A stretch of DNA of 64,000 nt from Macrocystis pyrifera (lineage: Eukaryota > Sar > Phaeophyceae > Laminariales > Laminariaceae). The position numbers and the translations under genes are program-made. The first letter of the stretch is position 1. Each line of letters begins with the position of its first letter. Where the stretch lies: the NCBI GenBank assembly GCA_031763025.1, contig JASSKH010000031.1, forward strand, positions 6,894,652 through 6,958,651. The letters run 5' to 3'. Positions 1 through 9,845 of this stretch are shown here, in pieces. Under the pieces are notes generated by a model. The model did no database searches and had not been told where the DNA came from. It was given only the letters and a program-made list of their open reading frames with translations.

Positions 1-547
1 CAACCTTTCCACACCTCTATTTTTCGGACAGATCGTGGATTCCCAGTTTTGATGATGTATATATAGATATTTCAGGGAATATGTATTCCTGATCTGTATG
101 ATAGGTGTGATCTGCATGATCTAGCTCATGTTGCGGGGTGGCAGCGGTAAAGCCTGCATGGCTATATATATATATACGTAGGGCATGTTTCCTGGTTTGG
201 ATCTGCGCTGTACAGAGCCTTCATTCACAACATATGACGACGGCAGGTTGGGATCTACCGTAGAGGATGTACAAACCGTAGATCATGAAAATATTATGTT
301 CGAAGTATGCAGACTTCATGTTTGAGCGGCACACCGACGAACAGCGGGGCAACGCATTATCGTTATAGCGCTGCTCTAGCACTAATACCAGCACAATAAT
401 ACGAGGTATGTGGTATTGAGTGTTGCTTTTTTCACTCCCCCCTTGGGAAAAAGTAACCTGGTGTTCTATACCAACATATGATGACAACTGTTTTACCCCG
501 GCCTGTGCGCTAGTTACCTACAGGAAACGGCTCAAAGTGAACATTTT
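1..547. other. No gene seen
   Basis: AT-rich sequence with scattered GATCTG-like words near 90-125 and short TA runs. No exon, RNA gene or clear repeat could be supported. Confidence 0.5.
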
Positions 548-677
548 TCAGTTACCTAGCGGGAATTATCCCCAAAATTGGCCCTTCCGGTTACTTAGCG
601 GGAATTACCCTAAATCGGCCCTTCCAGTTACCTATCGTAATTACCCTAAATCGGCCCTTCCAGTTACCTATCGGTAA
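548..677. repeat. Short tandem repeat, unit about 40 bp
   Basis: About three units, each beginning near TTACCTAGCGGG and carrying CGGCCCTTCC. The unit length drifts between about 39 and 43 bp because of small indels. Open frames through it simply repeat and are not judged to be genes. Confidence 0.7.
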
Positions 678-729
678 TTACCTCAACACTGGCAGATGAA
701 AACGCCCCACCTCCGTGACTTTCCATATT

Positions 730-838
730 ATTACGGGGGATCATAGTAAATCGGGCCTACGGTTTAAACACAAAAACTTATACATTTACCTCTTTTTATT
801 AACAATATTTGGTCCCATTTACTATGGCCCCCCGTAAT
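730..838 (-). mobile_element. TTACGG MITE, A form
   Basis: Member of the commonest small element here, about 108 bp. The ends are TTACGGGGG and CCCCCGTAA flanked by TA, with an AT-rich centre. This copy has the A-form arm (CATAGTAAAT) and its centre lies in reverse orientation. Confidence 0.8.
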
Positions 839-921
839 GGGTGTTTCCCCCGAGGGTCGTTGCGACAGAAACTCCAAAAGTGTCTTGGTCTGTCGGGTCT
901 AAAACTGTCTATTATTAATAT

Positions 922-1030
922 TATTACGGGGGTCCATAGTTAATAGGACCTATGGTATACATAAAAAACTATATATTTAACTATTTTTACTGATAAAATT
1001 CGGTCCCGTTAACTATGGACCCCCCGTAAT
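922..1030 (-). mobile_element. TTACGG MITE, B form
   Basis: Both ends are intact (TTACGGGGGTCCATAGTTAA and its mirror), so this is the B form. It has TA flanks and a reverse-oriented centre. Confidence 0.85.
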
Positions 1031-1063
1031 AGTAATCGAATCACGTGCTATAAACACGATAAA

Positions 1064-1172
1064 TAGTACGGGGGACCATACATAGTAAATAGGACCAAAC
1101 ATCAATATTGTTAGTAAAAAAAGGTACCAGGGTAAATCAATATTTGGTCCTTTTTACTGGTTCCCCGTGATA
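1064..1172 (+). mobile_element. TTACGG MITE, A form, diverged
   Basis: The ends are weakened (GTACGGGGGACC and GGTTCCCCGTGATA), and the centre carries an extra GGTACCAGGG. Forward orientation. Confidence 0.7.
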
Positions 1173-1198
1173 GTTCCTACCAATGTACTACTGCTACT

Positions 1199-1560
1199 AT
1201 TACGGGAAAATTTTGCAGTACATAGGACCTACGTTATGCACAAAAACCTGTATGTTTCCCTCTTTTTACTGACTGTATTTGATAAATAGTACGGGGGACC
1301 GTACATACCAGGTAGTAAATAGGACCAAGTATTGTTAGTAAAAAAAGGTACCAGGGAAAATCAATATTTGGTCCTATTTACTGGTCCCCCGTAGTAGTTC
1401 CTCCTATTTACTGGTCCCCCGTAACGGTTCCTACCAATGTACTACTGTTACTATTACGGGGGACTGTAGTAGGAAAGAGGACCTACGTTATACACAAAAA
1501 CCCACCTGGTATATGTTTCCCTATTTTTACTGACTGTATTTGGTCCTATTCTCAGTTTGT
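1199..1560. mobile_element. Cluster of three broken TTACGG MITEs
   Basis: A partial reverse copy (1199-1282) runs directly into a fuller forward copy (1283-1392). A duplicated end (CTATTTACTGGTCCCCCGTA) follows, and then another partial reverse copy (1455-1560). Nested insertion is the simplest reading. The cluster lies just outside the retrotransposon at 1596. Confidence 0.65.
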
Positions 1561-1595
1561 AGAACTGAGTCTCTGTTTTGGTAAATGCTAATCTG

Positions 1596-2096
1596 TGTGA
1601 TGCGGAGACCGGTCTAGGGTAGTGGTGAGGGTAGTGGTAAGGGACGCAGGTGGTTCTGGCAGCTGGAAAGCAGTGCTTCGCTTCTTCTGATTTAGATCTT
1701 CCTATTGATGGCGAGAGCTGAGGAGGTGCTCTGGTAGAGGAGTGAGAGGTAGGGGGGCGGGACTCGACGCCCAGATATACTCGTCCCACCCCACGCCACA
1801 AGCTCTCCTAAATTCCTCTTATCTGATGTACGCCTACAGAACTTTCCTGTGGCTACCGATCGTTCTTCTGCTAATATAAGAATATCTCACTTCGTGATCC
1901 TATCTGCGTTAAGGAACATTACTCTCATCTAAGGGGTTTTCCGCCCTAGGGAACATTCCTAAGAGAACGTTACTCTCAACTAACGGAATATCCGCCGGGT
2001 TAATCCATTCTTCGGACTATTCTCGTATTCGTGAGACTACAAGACTGCAACGTATTATCTATATCTATAGCCCATGAGTGCCCTACTCATATCACA
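1596..2096 (-). repeat. 3' LTR of the gypsy element
   Basis: 501 bp, matching 10210-10710 with about five transitions by eye. It is bounded by TGTGAT and ATCACA, a perfect 6-bp inverted end, and preceded by TCTG. It is the 3' LTR because the coding sense is minus. Confidence 0.95.
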
Positions 2097-3663
2097 TTAG
2101 CCCACCCTGAATAGTCGTATATGCAGACCACAAGATGGTCGGAGGGTGATGACAAAGTTCATCTCGAACGGCCAGGAAAAAGGTGGTCGAAGATGCGGCT
2201 ATTCGAAACAAAAGAAATGAGGCTATGAATCCCCCCACACCTCGTAATAAGACCCAAATACTACTTCGAGGTGGTGTTCGCTGAGAACAACCACTGAAAG
2301 GGAGACTAAAGGAGAGAGAGAGAGACAGAACTTAAAGCAGAGGCGAAAGGAGAAATCACCCAAAATGAAAACAAAGAAAGACGAATGCAAAAGGAGACGG
2401 AAACCGAAGCGAAGGCTGAAGAAGAAAACGAAGACCGAAGTGAAGGAAAAAGAAGGACGTACAAGGGTGTTACTGGAGCCATTGTCTGGGGCCCAAGGAG
2501 GTACGAAAGGGTTGTTCGCTGAACCGGGTTGGCGAACGAGGAAACTCTAAAAAGGAGACAGTGATCACAATTCAAAAACATATATATATATATCCGCTAG
2601 GCGCCATGCCTTGTCTTGTGGCGAAGGTCCTAACATGGTAGACATCACGCGAGACAGAAGGGACACAGCTAGAGCGCTATGAGGGCTGCGTGCACTAGGG
2701 ATTACTAAAGCCGAGAGACGCAACAAACAACGCGGCGTCTCGGAGACCTGTTCGTGGTGTGAACAAAACTAGCAAACGTAGCAAGGTAGCCAACTCAACA
2801 AAAACAAACTCAAAGACGGTGGCGGCAAGAAAATCCGCAAGAAAATCGGCCTAATGCGTGCAGTTCGAAGTTGTAGATAGCGCGGGGCCCAAACACTAGC
2901 GTGCGCAACTCGGTCAACCGGGGCGACATCAAACGTGGTGTCGTTTGCCAGAGGACAGAGGGGTGTGCGGAATACCGGACAAGAAAGATTGAAGAAGAAA
3001 AGGGAAACAGAAAACGAAATACCATCGGGACCAGAAAACAGGCAAAAAGCTGGACACAGGTCAGGAGAAATCGATCATGTCCGAACCGCATATGTATGGC
3101 CGATAACTCAGCGGCCTTCCGGGGCGGCAATGCTATCGGGACCCTACTTGTCAAACATGGAAGAAACACGGGTGAGCTGGAAGCTCGATATAGTCTTAGC
3201 TTGAGGACCGTCTGAAACACAGGTCGGCGGAAGTCGACTAAGGTCAGAGTACAGCTCAGGCTACAACACGATTTTACCTCGGCGTGATATCGCCGATAAT
3301 TGGCTGTAGGCTAGTGGAGTACAAACACAAATGCAAATGAAGGTATCGCTACGCGTCAGTGGCCTGAACGTAAGGAGGTTACACGGAGCCGTAGGTGATA
3401 AGAAGAAAAACAAACGGGGGGGGGGGGGGGGGGGGGGGGACGATGATACTCCCAAGCACACCCAAAAAAGAAACATACACGGTCTCGGATCGGTAGCCAA
3501 CACGGGGTCGGTCAAGCGATACCGGTGGCGGTAGATGGAAACAAACACTCCCAAGAAGATGACTGCTGATGACTATTGACGACTAACCCTTAAGAACTAC
3601 GCTTAAGATATTGCAGAGTAACCAGAACCAAATACCCAGAACTAACAAAAGACTAAACTAAGG
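2097..3663 (-). other. Noncoding 3' internal region of the gypsy element
   Basis: This lies between the end of the pol tail and the 3' LTR. It has a purine-rich stretch at about 2295-2470 and a run of about 24 G at 3416-3439. Next to the LTR the minus strand reads CAGGGTGGGCTAA, a short purine-rich tract that could prime plus-strand synthesis. Short frames here are low-complexity and are not called as genes. Confidence 0.6.
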
Positions 3664-4687
3664 CTAACCAGGGGGGGGAGTGGAAACGGTGGGGGTTCCG
3701 CGGGACACATCAGAGTTCCGCAGCACCCCACGTGCTAGGCTCCCATTCCCATGGCGTTGAAGACACCACGATCCGTATACGGCGTTCCGTGCTGTAGTGT
3801 AGCGGGCGGGTTGGAGGTCGATCTTGATCGGGCCGGGGTCGTCCAGGAACCGGACGATGTAGGAGCTTCCCGGTGAAGACTCCGGCGGAGTTCCCGAAGA
3901 GGCGTCAGGGGGTGAGCTGTGAGCGACCTTGCCCAGCCACCAAAGGCCGTCGCGCGCCTTGTACCATATGTGTGCTCCGGAGGGTAGGATGGTGGTGCTG
4001 AAGTTGTGGAGCCAAAGGCTGCGGGGAGACCAAGGCGTAGCCTGGGGCGAGGAAGATTTGTCCTTGAGATCGTGCCAGTTCGCGGTGAGCGGCGCCGATG
4101 CGCATCTGGCGGTAGAGGCGGTTCGTCTGGTGGTGCTGGGTTGGTGATCGTGACCAGTACAGTAGGATGTGGCGCCGGAAGTGTTGAAGGTCCAGCTCGC
4201 GTTCCCCAAGAGGGGCTGAGAAGTCCAGTCCAGTGAGTCTCGTACAGAACGGCGATGACCCCCCGCCGCGGCCGCGTACGAGTTGATGGCCAGTGATCTG
4301 CTCGACCTCGAGGCGTTCCGGTGGAGGAGTGACGTCGTCGATGGTGACCTGGCAAGGGGGGGACTTGGCGGCAGAAGCTGTGAGCATGTATGTAGTAAGG
4401 TCCGCGGGCAGATGCTTGGGGATGTCGCTGGTGTCGTCGGTGTTCCGGCAAGGTTTGCATCGTTGGACGGAGACGCGTGGCTTGGAGTCCCGTCCCGGAA
4501 GGTCCGATGGAAGGTCGAGGAAAAGTAGCTTGTCGTGAAGGGGGCGATTGTCGGGGGTGTTTGAGGCGGGCGTCGGCCCTACGGCGAGGACCTTGAAGGG
4601 GCCATTCCAGTTCAGGGAAAGCTTCGTCTTGAGGACGTGCCCTTTTTGACGCCTTGGCGGATGGTTGAGGCGGAGTTGTAGACCCAA
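3664..4687 (-). pseudogene. Pol C-terminal tail with chromodomain-like and SH3-like parts, frameshifted
   Basis: This continues the integrase reading after GVKKG but in three successive frames. The first (4687 downward) has KLSLNWNGPFKVLAVGP, the usual post-integrase strand region. A chromodomain-like piece follows, split over two frames: EVEQITGHQLVRG, then VLYETHWTGL, then DLQHFRRHILLYW. The last frame (to 3664) reads HIWYKARDGLWWLGK, then SYIVRFLDDPGPIKIDL and YTTARNAVYGSWCLQ, which looks like a Tudor or SH3-type fold. Known chromoviruses carry a chromodomain here that steers integration, and I infer the same role. The shifts could be decay or base-calling errors. Confidence 0.55.
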
Positions 4688-7600
4688 ACCCAGCCGCCTA
4701 CGGTGAAGGGGGGGGATGCTGGGAGGGCGGCCATGATGGGCGCATTGCGGCGCTGAAGACGCGAGACGGTGAGTCGGTGTAGTTCGCGGACGAGGGAATA
4801 GGCGCGTCGTTGTCGGTCGGTGGCGAGGTTGATGTAAACCAGGTGATCGCGGTCCAGGCTTTGGTGACCGCCGATATTGTCGGGTTCGAAGACCGAGAGC
4901 GGGAGGCGAGGAAGGCGGCCCATGTGGATTTCGTTAGGTGCAAGCCCTTTGGCGGCGTTCACGGAATTGTTGTAGGCCGACGACACGTGTGGGAGCAGCA
5001 CGTCCCAGTCGGTCTGCTGTTCGTTGCCAACCATAGAGGGCATTTGGGCCAGTACTACGTGGTTGACGCGCTCGACGCCGCCGTTGGTGCAGGGGTGGTA
5101 GGAGCTGGTGTTGACCTTGTGGATGCCAAGGCGTTCGTAGACGATGTTCGCAAGCTTGGAGGTGAAGTGCAGTCCGTTGTCGGAGAGAAGTGTAACCGGG
5201 CACCCCCAGAGAGGGATGTGCTCGTTCAGGAAGATGTCGGCAGTGCCGGAGGCCGTGAACTGCGCCGCTGAAACGGCATACATATCGGCGCGGCGGCTGA
5301 AGCGGTCTGTGAAGAGGAGGATATGGACGTTCCCGCGCGGCGTGAGCGGCAGGGGCCCGAAGTAGTCGACGCTGACGGTGATGCCAGGCCCGTTGGGCAA
5401 AGGAAGAGAAAGGATGGGCCAACGAATGGTGTGCCGGGAGGTCTTCCGCGCCTGACATTGAAGGCAACGGCGGATCCACCAGCGGACGGAAGCGTCCATG
5501 CCAATCCACCAAAAGAAACGTGCCAACATGCGGACCGTTCGGGTGACTCCCAGGTGTAGAGAGGTGGTGGCGTGGCATATGTTCAGCACCCAAGGGCGCA
5601 TTAACATTGGCACGTAGACGCGTGGGGTAGAGGGGGCGGGTGGTGGTAGGCTGTTCCCGGATGAGGTTGGGGGTGGTCGTTGAACCAGGAGGGTGGTTTC
5701 GTCGTCGGTACGGTGTAGCTTGCTTTTGGAGGCAAGAGTGAGGACGTCCGAAAGTTGTGGGCGCCGGGCCGGGGGGATGAAGTCCAGGAGGTCGTGCGGC
5801 GTGGGGGTGGGAGAGTCCAACGACAGGAGGCGGATGGTGGCGCAGCACAGGGGCTCCGCGCGTTGTTCTCGCGCCCAGTCTTTGTAGGTGTAGTGCTCGA
5901 CGCAGGCGAGGAGGTAGGGGTCATCATCGGGTTCGACGACGGGCTCCGGAAGGGGCACTGACGGTGGTGTTTGTGCCGGCGGCGAGGGCGTTGTTGAAGG
6001 GGTCGGTCTTTGCGTGGTGGGCGCCGATGGCTTGGGTGGCGGTCGGCGTCCAAACCGGTAGTCGGCTGTGGGCCGAGGGGTTCCCGCGGCAGCGGCGACG
6101 CGATGGCGGGTCCGAGAAGATATCAGACCTGAAAGGGCTGGTGTCGTGGCGCCAATGGTGGGCGGCGGAGAGACGACGGACGGCATGGAAGCCGAGCCTG
6201 GAGGAGCTCCGGTGTTCACGGCGGCATTCTCGGTGCCGGCAAGCTGTCCGGTGGTGGAGTCGCTGGTCGCAATAGGCCCGATGAAGGTGTGGGTTGCGGG
6301 GGAAAGGGTGGGGTGCTCCATACGTGGTCCGAGTAGGCGAAAGTCGCGGAAGTCGTCGTCAGTGAAGGGGAGCGGCTGGACGGTCGGGATGGGTCTGGAT
6401 GGGGGGGACACGAGCCCACCCAAGCCGATACCCGGGGTGGAAGGGTCGTTCGGCGCGAAGCCGCAGGGGCGGATGAGGTAGATGCCGACGGTGTCGGGGC
6501 CAGTGAGGCGGTTGCGTCCGGTGCGGTCGGCGTCGGTGGCTGGTTGGGGAAACCGGGAGAGGAAGTCGGCGTTGCCGTTGGTCGTGCCCTTCCGGTACTC
6601 CAGCGTGTAGGTGTACGCTGAAAGGAACTCGAGCCATCGCCGGACACGAGCGTTATGTTCTCCGACCTTGGCGATGTTCTCGAGCGCCTTGTGGTCCGAG
6701 TAGATCTGGAAGCGGGTGGACCATGAGTGTCCGTGGAGGCGTTTGATCGCCCACACGATGCCCCCGGCCTCGAGGTCGAGGGGTGTCCATGAACGTTGGG
6801 AGTCCAGGGTGGCACGGATGATGAAGAGGATGGGGCGGACTGAGCCGTCGGCTTGCTCTTGCTCAATGGTCGCTCCGAAGCCGTCGGTGCTAGCGTCGCA
6901 GTAGAGGTGGAAGGGGCGGGAGTTGTCGGCGACGGCGTCCCAGTCGGGGTAGACGAGGATAGGCGGTTCGGCAAGTTCTTGGAGAATGGCGCGTACGGTG
7001 GTTTCCATGGCGGGGGTGAAGTCGAACGTCGCGCCTTGCTTGAGTAGAGCGTTGATGGGGCGCAGACGTCGAGAAAGGTTTGGCAGGAACTTGCCGTAGT
7101 AGTTGATGCCTCCAAGGAGTGAGCGCACTTGCTTATTGTCGGTCGGCATGGGCATTCTGGTGAGGGCGGCGACCTTGTCCGAATTTGGGCTGTAGCCGCC
7201 AGCGGAAATGGTGTGTCCCAGGAAATCGGCGGTGGTGGCGCCAATTTTGGCCTTGGCGGGGGAGAGTTTGAGGTGGTGCTTCCGGAGGCGTGCGAAGAGG
7301 GCTCTCCTGTTGGCGACGTGGTCGGTGGGGTCGGGGTCGAAGACGATGATGTCGTCGAGGTACGCGGCGACGCGTTCCAGGCCCTTGATGACCTCGTTGA
7401 TGACCTTCACGAACCAGCCCGGGGAGGCGCTGCTTCCTTGCGGCATAACAAGCCATTCGAACAGCCGGTTGGAAGTGCAAAACGCCGTCAAAGGGATGGT
7501 GTCCTCGTCGATGGTGATTTGGTGGAACGAGGAGACCAGGTCGAAGAGAGAAAAGATGCGACCTTTGCCCAAGGAGTCGAGGACTTCGTCGACGCGAGGG

Positions 7601-8817
7601 ATGGGGAGTTGCCCGAGGGAGCTGATGGCGTTGAGCTTCTTGTAGTTGATCGTAATCCGGACACCTCCATCCTTTTTGGGGATGGCCACCATAGGGCTTG
7701 AGTATGGCGACGTAGAATGTTGGATCAGGCCGGCGGCCAGGTACTGGTCTAATACCGCGTCTGCCTTCTTGGCGAAGATGGGGTTGATCCTGTAGGGGCG
7801 GGAAGTGACCGGTGCGCTGCCCGGGGGTACGGTGATCTTGAACGGCATCAGCGAGCACGAGCCGAAGTCGGTTTTTGAGGTGGAGAAAACGTCCTGGAAC
7901 TCGCAGAGGACGTCTCCCAGGTTGTTGATCACCGACGGGGTCCATCCAGAACCGTGCAGGTCGAAGTTGACGTCGCGTAGGTGTAACGGCAGACGTTCCC
8001 AGAGGTCGAGGAAGCTGTCCCGTTGGTCGGTGTTGAGGCGTGCAAGGAGTTGTGGGCACGGGGCTTTTGGTGCGGTAGGAGGGTCATCTGTCGATGGGCT
8101 CTGGTCGGCCACGGGGATGTTGTCGTGGAGGGCATGTACATCCGGAATCGGAGGGGGGTGGGGAGGGGCCAAGGAAGGGTGTCCAAGGGTGGAAAGTGGT
8201 ACCTGTACCAGTGGGGAGTAGGAGGTTCCGAGGAGGTCGCCCGGCTCGAGATCGGTAGATCCAGATAGTGGGACCGTTTGGCATCCGTCGGAGACGAAAA
8301 TGGCCGTGTCGGAAAGTGGGTTCTCGCGGGGGAGCATGTTCACCATGTAGTTCCCGGTAAATGCTGGAGCGCCTGACTGACGCGCCAGGTTGACCTTAAC
8401 GAGCTTGGGGGTGGAGGAAAGCGAAATAGCTTTGTTGCCGGCGAATCGGAGGTGGTAGACGTCGTCAGTGGAACGGTCGTCGGGAATGAATGCTGAGGCT
8501 CCGTTGGGGTCATGGTGGTTCAAGGAGAGCTCACCGCGGGTTCGCCGGGGAGGTTTGGGGGGGGGGGGGGGGGTTGTTGTTGCTGGAGCGTGGTATACGA
8601 GCGTTGCTCGAAGCGCATCCAGCTGTCTCGTCTCAGAAGGATGGGGTGCTGCATGGTTCCTGCAGGAACTACGCAGGCCCATACTGCCAGGGCAGCAGTG
8701 GGGGACTGGAGGCGCATAAACTGGATGCTTAAGCTGATGGAGACGGAGGTGGAGAGGGGGGCTGAAGTGCCGAAACCTCCCCATGAACGGGGGGGGAACT
8801 GTGCCGTTCGCACGCAT
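4612..8817 (-). CDS. Gypsy Pol: reverse transcriptase, RNase H and integrase
   Basis: Open for 1,401 codons. After a variable, proline-rich N-terminal part, the reverse transcriptase begins near 7830. It has YSSPMVAIPKKDGGVR, then FSLFDLVSSFHQI, then the catalytic YLDD at about 7351-7362. RNase H starts near 6910 with FHLYCDASTDGFGATI. Integrase has an H-H-C-C zinc region (HATTSLHLG to RCLQCQARK, about 5560-5440). Its catalytic D, D and E sit in SVDYFGPL, LLSDNGLHF and GGVERVN (about 5370, 5180, 5080). It copies the element RNA into DNA and joins it to the genome. The protease lies upstream in another frame, with an 89-bp overlap (8729-8817). The true first residue is uncertain. A G run (C on the coding strand) at about 8557-8574 lies inside the frame. 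The catalytic signatures are intact, so this part looks recently active. Confidence 0.93.
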   Translation of the reverse strand: MRANGTVPPPFMGRFRHFSPPLHLRLHQLKHPVYAPPVPHCCPGSMGLRSSCRNHAAPHPSETRQLDALRATLVYHAPATTTPPPPPKPPRRTRGELSLNHHDPNGASAFIPDDRSTDDVYHLRFAGNKAISLSSTPKLVKVNLARQSGAPAFTGNYMVNMLPRENPLSDTAIFVSDGCQTVPLSGSTDLEPGDLLGTSYSPLVQVPLSTLGHPSLAPPHPPPIPDVHALHDNIPVADQSPSTDDPPTAPKAPCPQLLARLNTDQRDSFLDLWERLPLHLRDVNFDLHGSGWTPSVINNLGDVLCEFQDVFSTSKTDFGSCSLMPFKITVPPGSAPVTSRPYRINPIFAKKADAVLDQYLAAGLIQHSTSPYSSPMVAIPKKDGGVRITINYKKLNAISSLGQLPIPRVDEVLDSLGKGRIFSLFDLVSSFHQITIDEDTIPLTAFCTSNRLFEWLVMPQGSSASPGWFVKVINEVIKGLERVAAYLDDIIVFDPDPTDHVANRRALFARLRKHHLKLSPAKAKIGATTADFLGHTISAGGYSPNSDKVAALTRMPMPTDNKQVRSLLGGINYYGKFLPNLSRRLRPINALLKQGATFDFTPAMETTVRAILQELAEPPILVYPDWDAVADNSRPFHLYCDASTDGFGATIEQEQADGSVRPILFIIRATLDSQRSWTPLDLEAGGIVWAIKRLHGHSWSTRFQIYSDHKALENIAKVGEHNARVRRWLEFLSAYTYTLEYRKGTTNGNADFLSRFPQPATDADRTGRNRLTGPDTVGIYLIRPCGFAPNDPSTPGIGLGGLVSPPSRPIPTVQPLPFTDDDFRDFRLLGPRMEHPTLSPATHTFIGPIATSDSTTGQLAGTENAAVNTGAPPGSASMPSVVSPPPTIGATTPALSGLISSRTRHRVAAAAGTPRPTADYRFGRRPPPKPSAPTTQRPTPSTTPSPPAQTPPSVPLPEPVVEPDDDPYLLACVEHYTYKDWAREQRAEPLCCATIRLLSLDSPTPTPHDLLDFIPPARRPQLSDVLTLASKSKLHRTDDETTLLVQRPPPTSSGNSLPPPAPSTPRVYVPMLMRPWVLNICHATTSLHLGVTRTVRMLARFFWWIGMDASVRWWIRRCLQCQARKTSRHTIRWPILSLPLPNGPGITVSVDYFGPLPLTPRGNVHILLFTDRFSRRADMYAVSAAQFTASGTADIFLNEHIPLWGCPVTLLSDNGLHFTSKLANIVYERLGIHKVNTSSYHPCTNGGVERVNHVVLAQMPSMVGNEQQTDWDVLLPHVSSAYNNSVNAAKGLAPNEIHMGRLPRLPLSVFEPDNIGGHQSLDRDHLVYINLATDRQRRAYSLVRELHRLTVSRLQRRNAPIMAALPASPPFTVGGWVWVYNSASTIRQGVKKGTSSRRSFP
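7947..8293. repeat. Pol segment duplicated near the 5' LTR
   Basis: These 347 bp of pol, between the protease and reverse transcriptase modules, reappear at 9846-10193 in the same orientation with few differences. The shared part runs from AGAACCGTGCAGG to CATCCG-CGGAG. Confidence 0.9.
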
Positions 8818-9463
8818 CGGTGGCTGCCTGGGAAGCCTTCAGTTGTTCCACCGCGGTTGCGGTGATAAACGACTGGGGCGAGCCGGTATCGAGCAGTGCC
8901 ACGAGTTCGCGGCGCGTAGTGGCGGTGGGGCCGCTGTGCACGAGTACTTTCGTCGTGAACGACGCGTCGTCGACGGTAATGATGCCGCTTGTAAGGCATG
9001 GTCCGTGTTCCGGTATCGGCGGGCGGCGGGTAGGGAGGTGGCTGTGAGTTGCGGTGTTGATGGTGGACACTTGGGCAAAGTGGCTGCTGGGGTAGGCTTC
9101 GGGGGTAGACGGCGGTAGGAGTGGCCCAAGTGGAGAGGTAGGCGGTTGCCATGGAGGGGTCGGGCTTGTTTCGTGGATGCCGTCGGCTGTGGGGGAGACC
9201 CGGGTGGAGTCGGTGGGGGCGGGTGTTGGCTCCGGGTCGTGAAGATGGGGAGGAAATGGAGGCTGGGCGGAGCGATTGGCGCCGAGGCTTTCTCGAACGT
9301 CCATCAGTATCCTGCCCAGCAGATTCCGACCACGCCAACGCGTCGGGTCACAGGCGTCCGGATGGTCGGCCTTGAAGCCTATGCCCCAGATGAGGTCGTG
9401 TGGGCTGGCCTCGGCGATGTGCTTGTCGCCGGTTGCTATTAGCTCCTCCCGTAGCTCCGGGTG
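8729..9463 (-). CDS. NADAR C-terminal part and aspartic protease
   Basis: This is one minus frame that continues directly from the NADAR domain after the stop at 9464-9466. It starts with the end of NADAR: HPELREELIATGDKHIAE, then ASPHDLIWGIG, then GRNLLGRILMDVRE. A proline- and serine-rich linker follows. Then comes a retropepsin-type protease with ELVALLDTGSPQSFI at about 8870-8905, where DTGS is the catalytic motif. The protease would cut the element polyprotein. The frame ends at 8729 and overlaps the pol frame by 89 bp. Passing to pol needs a +1 shift. An in-frame ATG at 9302-9304 could start a separate protease protein. Confidence 0.85.
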   Translation of the reverse strand, partial: HPELREELIATGDKHIAEASPHDLIWGIGFKADHPDACDPTRWRGRNLLGRILMDVRESLGANRSAQPPFPPHLHDPEPTPAPTDSTRVSPTADGIHETSPTPPWQPPTSPLGPLLPPSTPEAYPSSHFAQVSTINTATHSHLPTRRPPIPEHGPCLTSGIITVDDASFTTKVLVHSGPTATTRRELVALLDTGSPQSFITATAVEQLKASQAATDACERHSSPPVHGEVSALQPPSPPPSPSA

Positions 9464-9833
9464 TTAGCGGAACTTGGAGAAGTTAATGTAGAGGACGATG
9501 GTGGTGTAGCGGTGTCGCTCCCAGACCATTTCGTCGAAGTCGGAAACGGTTCGCCCAAGTGCTTTTTGGCGGGCCGGGTCGCGGGTCGCATTGATGCAGC
9601 GCTCAGTTGTGATGTCCCCGAAGAGCGCGGCCTTTTGCGCCATCATCATCTGCTCAGCGCAGTTGTATGTGACGCCATCGTGTTCGATGTCGCAGAGGTA
9701 CCACTGCGAAAAGACCGAAGAGGAGTCCCAGAAGAAGTGGAAAGATGAGGCGGCCTCTGCGGTGACGTGTGCAGTTGATGGCGTCTTTTGTGTTGGGGGT
9801 GGGGGGGGCGACGATAATCTTTCCTATCGCCGC
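9464..9833 (-). pseudogene. NADAR (DUF1768) domain N-terminal part, interrupted by TAA
   Basis: The minus frame opens after a TAG near 9833. It reads FFWDSSSVFSQWYL, then HDGVTYNCAEQMMMAQKAAL, FGDITTER, KALGRTVSDFDEMVWERHR and INFSKFR, then TAA (9464-9466), then HPELREEL in the same frame. This order of motifs is that of the NADAR family: the dG-Y-CAEQ glutamate, the KA-LFGD segment, LGR-v-FD-W, KF, and ASP-D-IWGIG. Family members act on ADP-ribose derivatives, and some remove ADP-ribose from guanine in nucleic acid. The family usually has Q at the stop position, so a single C to T change is the likely cause. NADAR and protease share a frame, so the ancestor probably made a NADAR-protease fusion. 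The N-terminus abuts the pol-derived duplication and may be lost. Confidence 0.85.
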
Positions 9834-9845
9834 CTGGCGTTCATC

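Noticed and set aside
2306-2581. Small basic or serine-rich proteins in the 3' internal part of the gypsy element
   Set aside because: They come from a purine-rich noncoding tract with overlapping frames on both strands and no recognised motif.
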